Of a stretch of 64,000 nt of DNA, positions 43,621-55,819 are shown one piece after another (within the stretch, counting starts at the first letter, position 1; the number at the start of each line of letters is the position of its first letter). Origin of the DNA: Eutreptiella sp. 'Long Island Sound 2002' (Eukaryota > Euglenozoa > Euglenophyceae > Eutreptiales > Eutreptiaceae); NCBI GenBank assembly GCA_964036045.1, contig OZ038399.1, positions 24,312,044 through 24,376,043 of the forward strand, read 5' to 3'. The notes under the pieces were generated by a model, which did no database searches, was not told where the DNA came from, and saw only the letters and a program-made list of their open reading frames with translations. A program made the position numbers and the translations under genes.

Positions 43621-46600
43621 TGTAGATAGTAAATATAGATAGATGCTGATAGAACATGCGGCGCCGTGAGCTGCAATATGTAGGCTCACATGCGCGCACA
43701 TGTGATTTGGCACTCATTTTGAGCTATCGTGGGACAATGCTCACACAACAAACAAGTCCTGAAGACATTTTTGTAAGGCGGCGTGAGAGTTGTTGGTGTG
43801 AGGGAATGTGAATTATATAAAGTAAAAAAAATGTAGCCATGCAACTTGCATCCATCATGATTGTTATCAGTCTTTTTTCAGGGTTGTTGTGGTTCATCCA
43901 ACGGAACCCCACTAGTCCACCAATAGCAGTTGTGGGTGGTGCAACAGAGATCCCCATCGCACATCGTCCATCACGCATCACCACACCACAACGTTGCATC
44001 GAGATGGTAAAGTTGTTCAACCAACTGAACACTCGCATTGCCAAAGGTGGGCTGCAAACGGGCACCGGTTTCCATCACTACGGGGTTCCAAAGGGATGCA
44101 GCGTCCAATGTGTTGATGATACCGGTGATTGTATATGCCGCATTGCAACCCCTCCCCACACTGTGTGCTGGGCTACGGGGGTAACGCCCTAGGACAGTCT
44201 ACTTGTCCATCGATGAACCAGCCGGCAAAGTTGTGCGTTGTGGAAGCAAGTTGTAGGGGCAAAGGGTTGTACAGAAGCCCTTGCCGTTACACAGAGCGAA
44301 AGAGAGTTCTTGAAGAAGTTTGTGACTGACCCTTAAAGTCCCTCTAGAAGATGATTGTGACTCTCTTGTTGGCCACACAACATTGTCTGACGTTCCTACA
44401 CAGCAGTAGATATATCACTTGGTCACTTGCACTTGGTACGGTACCGTACCATGTGTACTGTGTATCAATTTGAATTTCTCATCCCTTTTAGGCTCAATTC
44501 CATTGAATTTGGTCGGGAGCACGTTGGCCGGGATACATCATTTGGAAGAATTTTGTTTTCCTCTCTTTCAGAGCTTCTTCCTTCAATTTTTTCGATTCAC
44601 TGGTTTAACCATCTAGTGTCCAACATTGTTTGCCGGCCTGCCCTCGCTCGATTGTCACGGGCTTGCCGCACTGTATCCTAGATTCGGCATTCCAAAAATA
44701 GATAAAAAACACCCGTCTGGGCAGAGGCAAAAAGCGAAAAGAATTTGAGAAAATGTACATATGGTATGGTATTAAAAAAACAAAAGGCACCGGCAGATAC
44801 CGAAAATTTCAGTTTGGCGATATCGTTCGAACCGATCGGACTCTGCGCCACACTATTCTAGTGGGACTTGCGTATGCTCCACGAACTAGCGAATTCGGCT
44901 ATCGGTTATGGGTTATAACGGTCTTGAAAACCACCGCCCTAAAGTTGATTTCAATAGCAAGAACAACCTTTCTGTTGAAGTTACAACGAGCCGCATTGCA
45001 CAATACGGAGACCAACAATGCACATATTGACTCCGGTTCGTGGCTGTTATGACGTCGTGACGTGGCACCTTGCGGCGTCGTTTTGCGCGGTCATTATTGC
45101 GAGAGCAGGGCGTTCACCACACCAACCGCTTTGCAACCGATTTTTCAAAATGCTCGATCTGGACGCCGTAAACATTCAGCATGAAGTCGCTACCTGATGG
45201 TTCTTAGGCCATATGATCTCTTGCTTGACAATACTCTGTAATAAAAGCCAGAGGATACCAACCAGGTGCCACCTGACGTCGTCGAAATTTCCACATTTAA
45301 TGTTCATCTAACGAGATTTTGACAACCCCCCCCCCCCCCACCACCCCACAGACACACATCAATCTCATCTGCGCAATAATGTGCCATGCGCTCCCATCAT
45401 CCCTCCATCTGCGAAAGATACATAGCATGCAAACCAAAAAAGCCAAGAGAGAACAGACAAGGTATGCAACTTGTGACTGTAAAGGTATGTTGTCTAGTAG
45501 TGTGCTTTGGCCGTGTGGTTGCACATGCCACCATCTCTCCACAACATTGTGGATTGTGATGCCATCCTCCACAATATGGCGGATCGAGATGCCATCTACG
45601 CAGTGGTGCGCCAACCGTGACAATATCCGCGAAAGGGTTGCATGCACTACTGCAACAGGTGCTGTAAATACGCTTGCATGCGGTGATGAATAGAGAACAC
45701 ACAGGACACTTGCCTAATTACTTATTGTCGCAATGTTGTGTCAGTGTCATTCTTCTGCGCGCAAAATCCACAACCGGAAAACCACACTGTATGACAGCAG
45801 TGAGTGGACCAAATGGACAGTGGGGTCGCAACCGAACGTCACATACACTAGCGATTGCACTGTAAACCAATCCCATGCTCTGCCCAAAACCCACTCCCAT
45901 CACGTGCTTTTACCCACCAAATTGAATGGGAATTTCCGCACACACACACACACACACACATCCGGTTAGTCCCCCGGTATGATGAGCATCAGTGAACACC
46001 ATTTTTAATGCGTCACATGTTCATCCACCCTGCGTTCAAGGCTATACATATTTTTGAACCCTAGTGCTTTTCCAAAACCGCCTTGTGGGTGCGGTAGAGG
46101 AGCCCCCGCGAGTATGGAAGGTGCTTTAAGATTGGAATATGCGTGCTGCCTTTTGTGAGGGCATGAGGGAGGGTCCTTGATGGGCTACATGAAAACAAGA
46201 ACCAGGAAAAGGTAAAAAGAAGTCGAGTAATCACTGGATATGGTATCGAAAAACAAATTTTGGTGCAATTTTAAGTGGTGCGACAGAGATGCCGTTTATC
46301 GATATATCACGGTCTGAGAAAACGTATTGAACAACTAGACGATTGACGGCGCACAACAAGTGCGACCAAGACAGTGTGCACCGTGCTCATTGTGAAAAGA
46401 GGCACCATAGTCACACGTGACAAAAGATCTAGGGTCACCTTTGGAGAGTGCAGCAAGCTGTGCCCTTTCGGGTAACGTAAGCATCAAGCACCCCGACTTC
46501 AGCTTTGGCATCGCCGCCCGGTACAAAGTCCCGCATATTGGCACACACATGGCTGCTAATGTGATTCTCAAGACACCGACACAAGGAAAAATAGCGACGA

Positions 46601-46680
46601 CAAAGCCCGATACAAACGAAATGGACGCAGCAACATGCTTAGTGCGCCGATGTGACACACATAGATCAAGGAAGGACACC
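43621..46680. other. Stretch without a supported gene
   Basis: Includes a CA microsatellite at about 45939-45960 and a C-run at 45327-45340. Minus-strand fragments such as DGISIRHIVEDGITIHNVVE (about 45540-45600) show short internal repetition but no recognised fold. Confidence 0.3.
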
Positions 46681-46686
46681 GCCCCG

Positions 46687-47148
46687 TCAAACGTCCTCCT
46701 CCGCATAGCCAACCCCAAGACCTCTCTGTGGTTGTCGCAGGGAGGGCATGATCTCCCATTCTTCAGCACCCGCATGCAACCTCTCAACGTGCGGCATTGT
46801 CACATGGTGTGCCTCGCCTCCCGTAACCCACAAGCTCCTCTCCACCACCGCCGCGGCGCAGTCTATGCGCACGAGGTTTAGCTGTGGCAGCGAGGTCCAC
46901 GACCCCAGCGGTGCCTCATATGCCTCCACCGTGGTTGTACAGCCCTCGGCGTTCCTAGGTTGACCCCCAATCACAAGCAGCCGCCCCTGGAAGACGATGG
47001 TGGGCGCATGTGCTCTCAGGTGCTCCATGCGTGTGAGCAGTGCCCACCTGGCGGCGGTGTAGCCGAAGACGCCTGGCCAGAGACATGATTCGTGCAACAA
47101 CGCCCCGCCACCAGCAGCGATACGCTCATCCCCAAACCCAGAGAGCAT
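46687..47148 (-). pseudogene. Kelch-repeat fragment
   Basis: A 153-residue minus-strand frame shows kelch-motif spacing: APTIVFQGRLLVIGGQPRNA with the diagnostic GG, then VEAYEAPLGSWTSLPQLN, IDCAAAVVERSLWVTGGEA with a second GG, and VERLHAGAEEWEIMPSLRQP. About two and a half blades are present, whereas a propeller needs five to seven. The frame is open upstream to a TAA near 47176 and ends 5' of 46687 without further kelch sequence. It is either one exon of a larger gene or a remnant. Kelch propellers bind partner proteins, often in ubiquitin ligases; function here is unknown. Confidence 0.65.
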
Positions 47149-47183
47149 GGTTCCAGGTCTACGGCTGCCCGGGAGGTTGTCTT

Positions 47184-48039
47184 TCCCTTATGACGGGTTG
47201 TTGACGTGCCGAGTCGCCCGCTCCGATGGGTGCGTAGTTGCCTCGCATGTTCCTAGGGAATTCTGGTCTTTGCAATTGTGACGTTGAATGAGTGCCACAC
47301 ACGACCGTCGAATGTCCGCACGGAAATCCGCGGCTATGGACCGACGGAGAGCTCCTCTCCTATGATTGGGTGGCAGTATATCCCAATTGGTTTGTGGTTT
47401 GCATTATTTTTGAGTTTTATACTCTAGCTTGTTTTTACCATGCTCGCTATGATGGTGCCTATCACGTCCCATATGATATGTTACCTCAGGTGCAGGGATG
47501 TGTGCTTTGGTTTAGCCCTCAGTGCTTCAGGTTCTCCTTTGTTCATATTGTTCTTGTTGTATTTAAGTTTCGTAACATTGGACTCAGTTGATTGATGGAG
47601 TGGTGGCCATCGCCATCTCTCGCTCTCTCTCTCGCCTTACGAGGTAGGGCAGATGAGGCCACTCAGTCCCGGACCGCCAATTGCAGTACCGTACCTCTTG
47701 CTCGCACAACATGACCAGGGCGTGGTCCTCCACAACCCTAGTGTCCCATTGGTAGTGAAATTGGTAATTGAGTTCCGGGCCTCACGTCCAGTAGTTGTTG
47801 AGTGGGTCCCATGTCCACCAACTGTATGACGTGAGATCGTTCTCGTCCTCCAACCCCTAGATCCATAGCTGCTCGTTGAGGACACAGGCACGGCGCAGCT
47901 AGACATGCAATGTATTCATTACCTCGCGCCACCACCCCCGTTTTGTACCATACACGTCCATCCCGCCGTCATTGGCACAATCTCCTCTGATAGCGGGCTA
48001 CGGACCCTAAAGAGGAGTGCATCGGTCAATGAACCACTG
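47184..48039. other. Stretch without a supported gene
   Basis: 47645-47905 on the minus strand reads plausibly as protein (for example NDLTSYSWWTWDPLNNYW) but has a stop inside and no recognised family. Confidence 0.3.
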
Positions 48040-50640
48040 CATGACCCCGTAGAACCCGGCCTTGCGATTGAGCGCACGCCCATTGGTACCCGGTTGGGGT
48101 TGCACCACCCAAGTCAGAGTCGTCCCTCACACATGCGGCCGAGAGCAAATTTGACAGTGTCAAGAGCCTTGCTCCTTCGCCAGGCTTGTGGGCGTTGTCG
48201 TTGCAAGTGCAATGGCAACGGCTGTTTGAGAGCGTATGCTTTACTTGGGCCCGGGCTAGGGCACGGGCTGAGTGACAGTGAATGCTTGATCGTAGGTCAA
48301 AGCCGATGAAGAGGGGAGATATGGGCCCACCACACTGCTGTAATCGGGGGGACGGGGCGTTGAGGTTGACCTAAACGCCACGGGTCACCTACAACCACCG
48401 TAGATTGGCCTCTAGCCGTCCTCCATTTCCTCACATGTCCTCCAAAACTGTCCACTAGCCTCCCATGCCATTGCATTTACCTAAACCAACTATTCATGCG
48501 CCTCCATTCATGTTCATCAATATCTATTGGCATGCAGCCACGTGCCCCCAACTTGGAACCCTCGTCCTTGAGCCTCCATCCACTGTGTGGTGGTCCCTAA
48601 CCACAATTAAACACTTTTCAATCACCGTGAATGCTCTCGTGGTTAGGGCGCTGGACCCCACTTCCATTATCCTCGCAACCAGCATTGGATAGCATTGAAC
48701 ATTGTCCAATGGCTCTCAAAAACCGTCTCATGGCCGTGCATTGGGCCTTGAAAAACCTCCATTGGACTCTCCGGTGTTGTCCCTTACCCTTCAGCCGCCT
48801 TTCAACCACCATCTAGTACCATGTTTTAGTCTCCACTCATGAGCCCCCAGCAATTGTGTAGCTAATTGGTGCACACATTCGCCTCGAAAAGGGCGGGGCT
48901 ATGTAGCCACTCTTGTTGTCAGGGAACCTCAATACGGCAAGGGTGTCCCGAGCCACTTTCACTAGTTCTCCGCTCCAAACCCGGCATGCCCTTTCAATCC
49001 ACGCTTGATTCTGCCCCAGTCTCAAGGACGCCCAATACCACAGGCATAATATAGCCCATTTGCCAGCTTGTGGGCCCCCAAACTTGCAGGCATTACTTGT
49101 TATCTAGCCACTTCTGCTTAGTTGTAGCTGCACCTACGGAACATCCAAGACTGCAAGACCTACATAGCCACTTTTCATTCCGTCTCCGCCCCGGAGACAT
49201 TCGGGGTGTTTACCCCCCCTTTGGTTTCACAATTATTTCAACGACCCCGAAGACAGGGGTTTTCCTTCCAAGACCATAGGGGTTGTGTCGCCAATTTGTG
49301 CACGTGTGGTCCTCAAGTGGATACCGGTCATATAGCCACTCTTCACTGTGTCTTTGCCATTGCAGGCATTTCCCCCACACATGGGCCTCCCATACGGCAA
49401 GGCGTGTTTGCAACCACTTTTGATTGCTTCTCCACTCCATTAAGTTTCAAGACAATCCAGGCCATGTAGCCAACTTGCCCCGCTGTGTGGCTCCAAGACG
49501 ACAAGGCTTATATGCCCGACTCCTTGCAATTTGAGCCAATATTGCTCCACTTGTTTTGTTGCTTGCTTGGAGTTGATGTCTTTGGCAGTGTGATCGGGAG
49601 CCTTGGAGACTTGACCTTCTTATGGGCAAGGTCCTCGCCGGCTTGCCTGGTGTCTAGAACGACATCATCCCACTCGATGCCCTTGAAATTTACCTTTCGG
49701 AGGCCCAATTGCTTCCAATTTGCGAAGTAGATCCGCTTGTCATGAAACATTTTTTTTCAGAAACCATAGCATTCTTTTCGAAGTCGCCTCCCACACCTCC
49801 TCGCGACAACCGGGATCCGTCTTTGCGTGATCTCTTATAGCAACGGACCCATTGTTCTTCGAAAGCCCCCTCGAACCAGTTGATCAAGATGTTGGCCTTC
49901 AAAGAGTGGGGGATTCGTTGATGCTCCCACTTTTGTGGCCACATCAGCGTGCACATCGGGTACCTCTTCAAGATTGTGTCAAATCTTGGTTGTTGGCCGA
50001 AATGTTGCAGTTATTGGAATAGGACATTCGTCAACGGTTACCACTTGGGTGTGTGCCCGCGTCGGGGACCCAAGACGGTAGGGGTTATGGAACTGTTTTG
50101 CAGGCTAGTATTATGTCGCCACCTTCGGTCCCGGTTCCACTTCCGGGGGCGGCACACCGCATGGGCTAGTTAGGCAATTTGCTCGCGTGTTGGCCCTCAA
50201 GAGGAAAGCAGGTCTGTTGCCACTTGTGATGGCCTCCCCCCGTCGAGTTCCCACGAGACGGCAGGGGTTACGTCGCCACACGCATGGCTGCGTGGGCGCG
50301 GGTCAGGGATTCCCACTGCAGGAACCCCAGCAGGGTGCTGATGACATTGATGGACATCTCTAGCAGCGGCGCGGAGGCGATAGGGGCCAATATCCCCTAC
50401 ACTGTGCTGTTGTGGGGGCATCTTTCGGCCATCAGTGGGAGCAGCGAGTTGGTCGAAGCCCCGGGGCCCAAGGGGGTGGGCTCTTGTTCTGTCACGTCGG
50501 CCCAAAAGGCGTGCAAGGGCCGCGGCGAATATTGAAAGCCACCAAAGGCAGAGGTGGTCCCCGAACAACGTGTGCGCCTAGGCCTCCCCTAGGAAGCGGA
50601 TCATGCACCCTGGGATCATGAGCTCTTGCCCCGGCGTTGC
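48040..50640. repeat. Diverged segmental duplication, copy 1
   Basis: Sequence order matches 51840-55060 throughout: GGGCTGAGTGACAGTGAATG, a CCATTGGCCTCCA-type microrepeat, GATGTAGCCA-family units, a CTTGCAATTTGAGCCAAT block, a TCAAATCTTGGTTGTT block, then CCGGGGCCCAAGGGGGTGG. Identity is perhaps 70-75% by eye, with large indels, so the duplication is old, unlike the 4.8-kb pair in the left half. Confidence 0.75.
49508..49971 (-). pseudogene. Gag-like or unknown gene remnant, copy 1
   Basis: On the minus strand, NILINWFEGAFEEQWVRCYK (upstream) and RIYFANWKQLG followed by IEWDDVV (downstream) lie in different frames separated by an A-run of eight (T-run in plus strand at 49751-49758), suggesting a frameshift. 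RIYFANWKQLG and IEWDD match PIYFANCKQLG and IEWED in copy 2 at about 53630-53820, which shows they were once coding. Confidence 0.5.
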
Positions 50641-50910
50641 GCCTGTGTTGCAGGGGCAAAGGTTGTCGATGTTTCAGGTAGCCCAGGGGGTGGTATCGTG
50701 CTTCGGACGGTAGGCGTATGCCTTGGCCTTGGGTTTGATGCTTGTCCCTCCCCCCACCTCCACCCATAGTGTGTAGCAGTCCGGGATTGTCGACCAGCCA
50801 AAGTCCCTTGCGACACTAGCCAAAGGCCCCCGCTGCATATTGGACCAAGCATTCATGTTGCCTGATTTAGGTGAGTTCAAAGAAGCAGCGGTATGTGGTG
50901 TGCATTCCAT
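50290..50910 (-). pseudogene. Decayed membrane-protein gene, copy 1
   Basis: The minus strand reads NAWSNMQRGPLASVARDFGW, GGGTSIKPKAKAYAY, a stop, then NIDNLCPCNTGATPGQELMI, MIRFLGEA, a stop, AHTLFGDHLCLWWLSIFAAA in one frame. After a shift it reads GILAPIASAPLLEMSINVIS and STLLGFLQWESLT (possible membrane helices). The same string, also interrupted, is found in copy 2 at 54790-55380. No family is recognised. Confidence 0.45.
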
Positions 50911-51839
50911 GTCTCAAGAATGGGCTGCAAAGCAGGCTGTGATTTCCATTTGTAGTGTGGCTGACAGTTATGAGGTTTCAAAACTGTAAACACCGAACTG
51001 CTTCCATGCAAGGTACGGATTGACGCGGTGCTTTTTTTTGTTATTGATAATACTACACATTAACTATTCATCTTTCCCTCCTCTTTAGATTGGTTGCTCG
51101 ATGGACATCGAAGCCCAGCCATAATTTGCACCCCGGTCTCATGCACAAAGGTGCCTTGCAAGTGCAAGCATGCCCACAAAGATGGTCAGGTGATGGAGCA
51201 CACTAAGCTCATTGCCCGGTCAGCACGAAACGACTGCATGCCCGTGCGATGGTTAAGCAAGAAGTCATCTCTGCCGCCAGTGTCTCTCCACACGCATGCA
51301 CCCCGCCTAACCGAGTCGCTGTGCGGAAGGTCGTGGCCCATTTCTTCCGCAAGTCCATTACGGTTTCTTCCAATTCCCAAAGAACTTGCCCGTAACAAAC
51401 TACCAAATTGTCGCACGGGGCCTGAAACCTTGAAATCTCCCAAGACAATTTTTTCTTTGTCTGAAAATTGTGAAATTGTGCTTGATACAATCTTGTAAAC
51501 ACCACCAATGCTGCTTGGTGATGCGCGCTTGGGGCTTGCAAGATGGCCTCCTAAGTACGAAATGCACACACCTCGGTAGACTCGCTCCTTGCCGCCGCTC
51601 TTGGTACTGGTGGTTCTAAAGAGTGCAAACCATAGCCAACTTTGGAGGTTGTGACCTGGTAAAGCCGATTGAGAGTTGCAAGGCATAGACTGCCTTTGAT
51701 GGCAAAGTCCTAAAGCACATAGCTCATCAACTCCACCGCTCTAAGGTTTTCCCGTGGTAGACACCTTGACACAAAATAGTGACAATTCTTTTTTGATATT
51801 GATGAAGGCTATAGAATCTGATTTCGTTCGTTTGAGGCT
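50911..51839. other. Stretch between the diverged duplications, no supported gene
   Basis: A 166-codon minus-strand frame (51186-51686) is open but lacks recognisable motifs. A T-run lies at 51033-51040. Confidence 0.3.
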
Positions 51840-53599
51840 ACTTTGGTTCCATTTTCAAGTGATCCTCAAGCGTGTAAAAACGGTGGTTTCTGCAAGGAGG
51901 TTTGATAGTCTGTGGAGCATGGCCTGTTAGCCCATCCCTTGTGGGTGTCGCAATTGCAAGTACAATGTGAGCTAGATTTTGAGAGGGGAGCATGCCAACC
52001 TGTACCCTGGCCGCGGCCAGCGATTGGGCTGAATGACACTGAATGCACAATGGTTTAGTACACCCGATAAAGAGCGGATATGTGGGCCCGCAACAATGCT
52101 TAGAGCGGGGGGGGGGCGGGTCGAGGTTGAAGTTAATGTCCAAGACCTATACTCAGCTGCAACTACCGTCCATTGGCCTCCAACCAGCCTTCCTTTCCTC
52201 CAATGGCCTCCAAAGCCGTCCACTAGGCTCCAACCCCATTGCATTTGCCTCCAACAACTATTCGTTCGCCTCCATTCAGCGGCTATCAACATCCAAGCAC
52301 CGTCCATTGGCGTGCAACAACCTGCACGCAACTTAGAACCATCAACCTTCGTCCTTCATGAATTGGTCACCAACCACACCACAGTTGAATAGCGTGCAAT
52401 CACCATCCATGACCCTGCAAGGTCCCTCCATTATCCCCACAAACACGAGTTGTTAGCATTGAATACCGTCCGATGGCTCCCAAAAACAGTTGAATGTCAG
52501 TGCATTGGGCCTCCATTACTCTACTTATTTGTTGTTCATTACCCGGCAACACCAGTCCTTCACGCCCCAACCGGCGTTTGGTACCGTCTTTTCGTCTCCA
52601 TTCATTAGCTTACACCACGTATGTAGCCAAATTGTGCACATGTGGGCCTCCAAAAGGGCGGGATGATGTAGCTACTGTTGTCCTCATTTTGGGGACCCCG
52701 AAGACGGCAGGGGTTTCACAGCCTTTTTGCGTAGCCGTCAGCCTTGAAGACAACATGGCGGATCAATCCACTTTTGATGGTGCCCAAGTGTCAAGGCCAC
52801 CCAAGACGGTAAATAGTTATTATGCGGCCCGTGTGCTCGCTTGTGGGCATCCCGAATTGCAAGGATTATTTGATATGTAGCCACTTTTGGTTCATGTTGA
52901 TTCCCGCTACGGAACAGCACAGAATGGAAGGCCCATGTACCCAATTTTCATTCGGTCTGTACCTCGGGCACCCTCAGGTCGTTAAGGATTGTTCACCCCC
53001 CTTTGGTTCCGTCTCTATTTCAAGGACCCATAAGGTAGGTGTTATGCAGCCAATTTGCCCACATGTGGGCTCAACACGGCAATGGTTGGTGAGCCTCGTT
53101 AATTGTGTTTTCCGTTTGGTGGCCCCCAAGAAGGTAATGGTCTTTACCCAATTTCCCCACATGTTGGCCCCGAAGATAGCATTGGTTATGTAACCATTTT
53201 TTGGTGCTCTCTCCGCTTCGAGGCTCGCTAGGGTTTATGGAGCGAATGGTAGCGTTGTGCCCACTGTGTTGAACCTGGGGACCATAGGGGTTGTGTTGCC
53301 AATTCGTGGGTCACCGTGATTGTAGGGTTTATCTCCGCAGTTATCCCACGTGTGGGCCTCAAGTGGATACCGGTCCTAGACTCACACTTTACTGTGTCTT
53401 TGCCTCGGCAACCCCCAAGACGGAAAAGGTTATTTGGCCATTGGTTGCACACATGGGCCACCAAGACGGCAGGGCCTAGTTGTAACCACTTTTGATTCCT
53501 TTTGCGGCAAATATGAAGACAATTACGGCTATGTTGCCAATTTGCCCCCACTATGTGGCTCCAAGATGATAGGGCTTAGGTGCCCAACTGCTTGCAATT

Positions 53600-53825
53600 T
53601 GAGCCAATGTTGCTCCTTTGTTTTTGTTGCTTACTTGCAGTTGATTTCTTCGTAGATGTAATCACGGACCCCGCAAATTTTCTCGCGCTCCTTATCGTCA
53701 AGGTTGTTGCCAGCTGCCTCGGAGTTTGAAACAAGATCTTCCCACTCAATGCGCTTACAAATCTGCTCCAATGCGCCCAATTGCTTGCAATTGGCGAAGT
53801 AGATTGGCCTGCAAGGTAACGTGAG
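53600..53825 (-). pseudogene. Gag-like or unknown gene remnant, copy 2
   Basis: A continuous minus-strand frame reads PIYFANCKQLGALEQICKRI, EWEDLVSNSEAAGNNLDDKE and REKICGVRDYIYEEINCK before a stop. It is acidic, charged and coding-like, homologous to the remnant at 49508-49750, and lies directly downstream of the zinc-knuckle frame. Probably the same element protein. Confidence 0.5.
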
Positions 53826-54179
53826 TTATTTTGCACTGATTTCGGCGTTCGGTTCTTCATTGGTGGCGAGTTGGTCAATCACGTAGGCCACATTCGGGTC
53901 AGCCCACGTATAGTTCTTGGGTCCGGTGATACAGATGGAAAAGATACCATTGACTTTCATGGGGTTCACACCATGTTCCGTGTTGCTTGAGGAGTCATCA
54001 TTGTCGTACTCACCCACCTTGGGGATAATAGCTTTATCTTCGAAGCGTGTACCGTCTCTCTGGCAACGATGGAAAATGGCATAGGTTGTTGACATGCGAC
54101 CCATATTCTTAGGAATGCGTGCGCATTGACTCGCGGTGTGTCCTTTGCGAACGCAGTTCCAGCACCCCTTGCTCCGCAC
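53826..54179 (-). mobile_element. CCHC zinc-knuckle (gag-like) fragment
   Basis: The minus-strand frame contains CWNCVRKGHTASQC (about 54121-54163), a perfect C-x2-C-x4-H-x4-C zinc knuckle as found in retroelement gag proteins and some RNA-binding proteins. It is followed by a charged tail with a DNDDSSSN stretch. No protease, integrase or reverse transcriptase is visible nearby, so this is a gag remnant or a domesticated knuckle protein. Confidence 0.6.
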
Positions 54180-55021
54180 AATTTTCCCGTCCTTATCAAT
54201 GTCTGAACACTTGGTTTGTTGTTCTCGGCGATCGGCGGCACCGTGATTTTTGCCACCAACCCAACATTCAATGTCATATTGCTTTGGTGAGCGGGATCGT
54301 GAGCGGAAATGTGAGTGTGAGTGTCTTCATCTTCCGGATGGAACGAATTTTATGGAGCTGCACACTTCTTGTCAGTAGTCTGCTCCCACACCTCCTCGAA
54401 CAACAGCAAGACTCCGTCTTTGTGTGATCTCTTATGGCAACGAACGCCAAGTACCCCTTTGGGGTTCCATCAAATCTTGGTTGTTTGCCGAGATTTCGCA
54501 GTCGTCTGAATATGGAGTTCGTCAACGCTAACCACTTTGGATGGCGTGCCCATGTTGTGGATCCAAAACGGCAATGGTTATTGACATAGTTTGCTAGCTG
54601 GGATTATGTCAATACCTTCAGTTGCGCCTCCACTTCTAGAAGCCCCATACGGCCAGGGCTATGTACCCAATTTGCTGACATGCTGGGTGTCAAGAGCGCA
54701 GCATTTGTGTCGCCACTTGTGGTGGCCTCTCCAATTTGCCTTCCCCCAAGACGGCAAGGGTTGCGTAGCTAAGCGCACGGCTGCCATTCGACGGACGGCA
54801 CGCTGGTGCTGATGACATCAGTGCACAGCTTCAACGGCAGCGGGGCAGCGCCCGGGCCCTATGTCTCTTGTGCTGCACCGCCGTGGGGGAGCTTGGCGGA
54901 CAACAACACCAGCAAGGAGTTGTTTTGGCCCGGGGCCCAAGGGGGTGGCCTCCTACTCCATCACTCCGGCCCAGAAGGCGCGCAGGCTCCGTAGCGAATG
55001 CTAGGAGCCACAAAGCAAGAG

Positions 55022-55774
55022 CTAGCCCACGAATAGTGTTTGCGCGTAGGGCTCTTCTAGGAACCAAATCACAGACTCCTGCCTGAGCGACGGGGACGTC
55101 TCGCCCGGTTCAATGTCATCATCGTCCGAGGGAGCATTCTCCACATTTGACGGATGCACACCCCACAACAAATCGCTGGTTGTGCACACCATAGTCCATC
55201 CGTTGTCGTGCAATGTTAGATCAAAGGCAGTGTCGTGCAGCACTATGGTGGTATTTTTCGCAAGTGCAAAGAACATTGTGGCGTTGCAATGCTCCAAGGG
55301 CAACGCATAAAATGTGCCCTCGATGGTGGGGGGAGGTGGTTCAGCGATGTAGTTTTGAGTGTATGGCCTCGTTGTCAAGCTTCAGGTCAACATACACGTT
55401 AGCAGTACTGAAAAGTGTGGGTGCGTTCTCAGGGAAAGGCTCAAATTGGGCGTGTGTAGTCATGAATGAACAAGTTATGGCTCGTGCCCACCTTGGGGCT
55501 TGTCCCAAAGCGTGAAATGCAAGACGCTGCAGAGGTATTGCAGAGAGAAGGCTGCACCAGGCCGGTGATGGCAAGCTCCTCCGGCCGCCATCGGCAACTC
55601 TGAGGACACATGATATCCCTCCTCGTGGTCGTTTAGTGCCTCCCAGCCCTGCAGCTGCACGCATTCGAGAGAGGTTTTCTTGCAAAAGAAAAAAAACAAT
55701 GCATGGCCGTGCAGGGAGCAAGACAGCGTAAAGAGTGTGCTTGCAATCAAGAGGCAAAGGAGGAGGTTAGTCAT
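55022..55774 (-). pseudogene. Secreted or membrane protein gene with frame breaks, copy 2
   Basis: At about 55774 on the minus strand an ATG opens MTNLLLCLLIASTLFTLSCS, a clear signal peptide or membrane segment, followed by QGWEALNDHEEGYHVSSELP. A donor-like CAAG|GTGGGC then occurs. After an acceptor-like TTTTCAG the frame NVYVDLKLDNEAIH is followed, in another frame, by EPPPPTIEGTFYALPLEHCN, DLTLHDNGWTMVCTTSDLLW and ESVIWFLEEPYAQTLFVG. The change of frame near 55375 may be a frameshift or a missed intron. The C-terminal part is homologous to the remnant at 50290-50910. No family is recognised. Confidence 0.45.
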
Positions 55775-55819
55775 CGCCGCTATTTCACAGCAACTGAAGG
55801 TGCTAGGGCCCAGCTGCAC

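Larger units (their letters stand above)
51840..55060. repeat. Diverged segmental duplication, copy 2
   Basis: Colinear with 48040-50640. It is longer mainly because 53830-54420, which carries the CCHC zinc-knuckle frame, has no counterpart in copy 1. A microrepeat of about 20 bp based on CCATTGGCCTCCAAC lies at 52160-52330. Confidence 0.75.
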
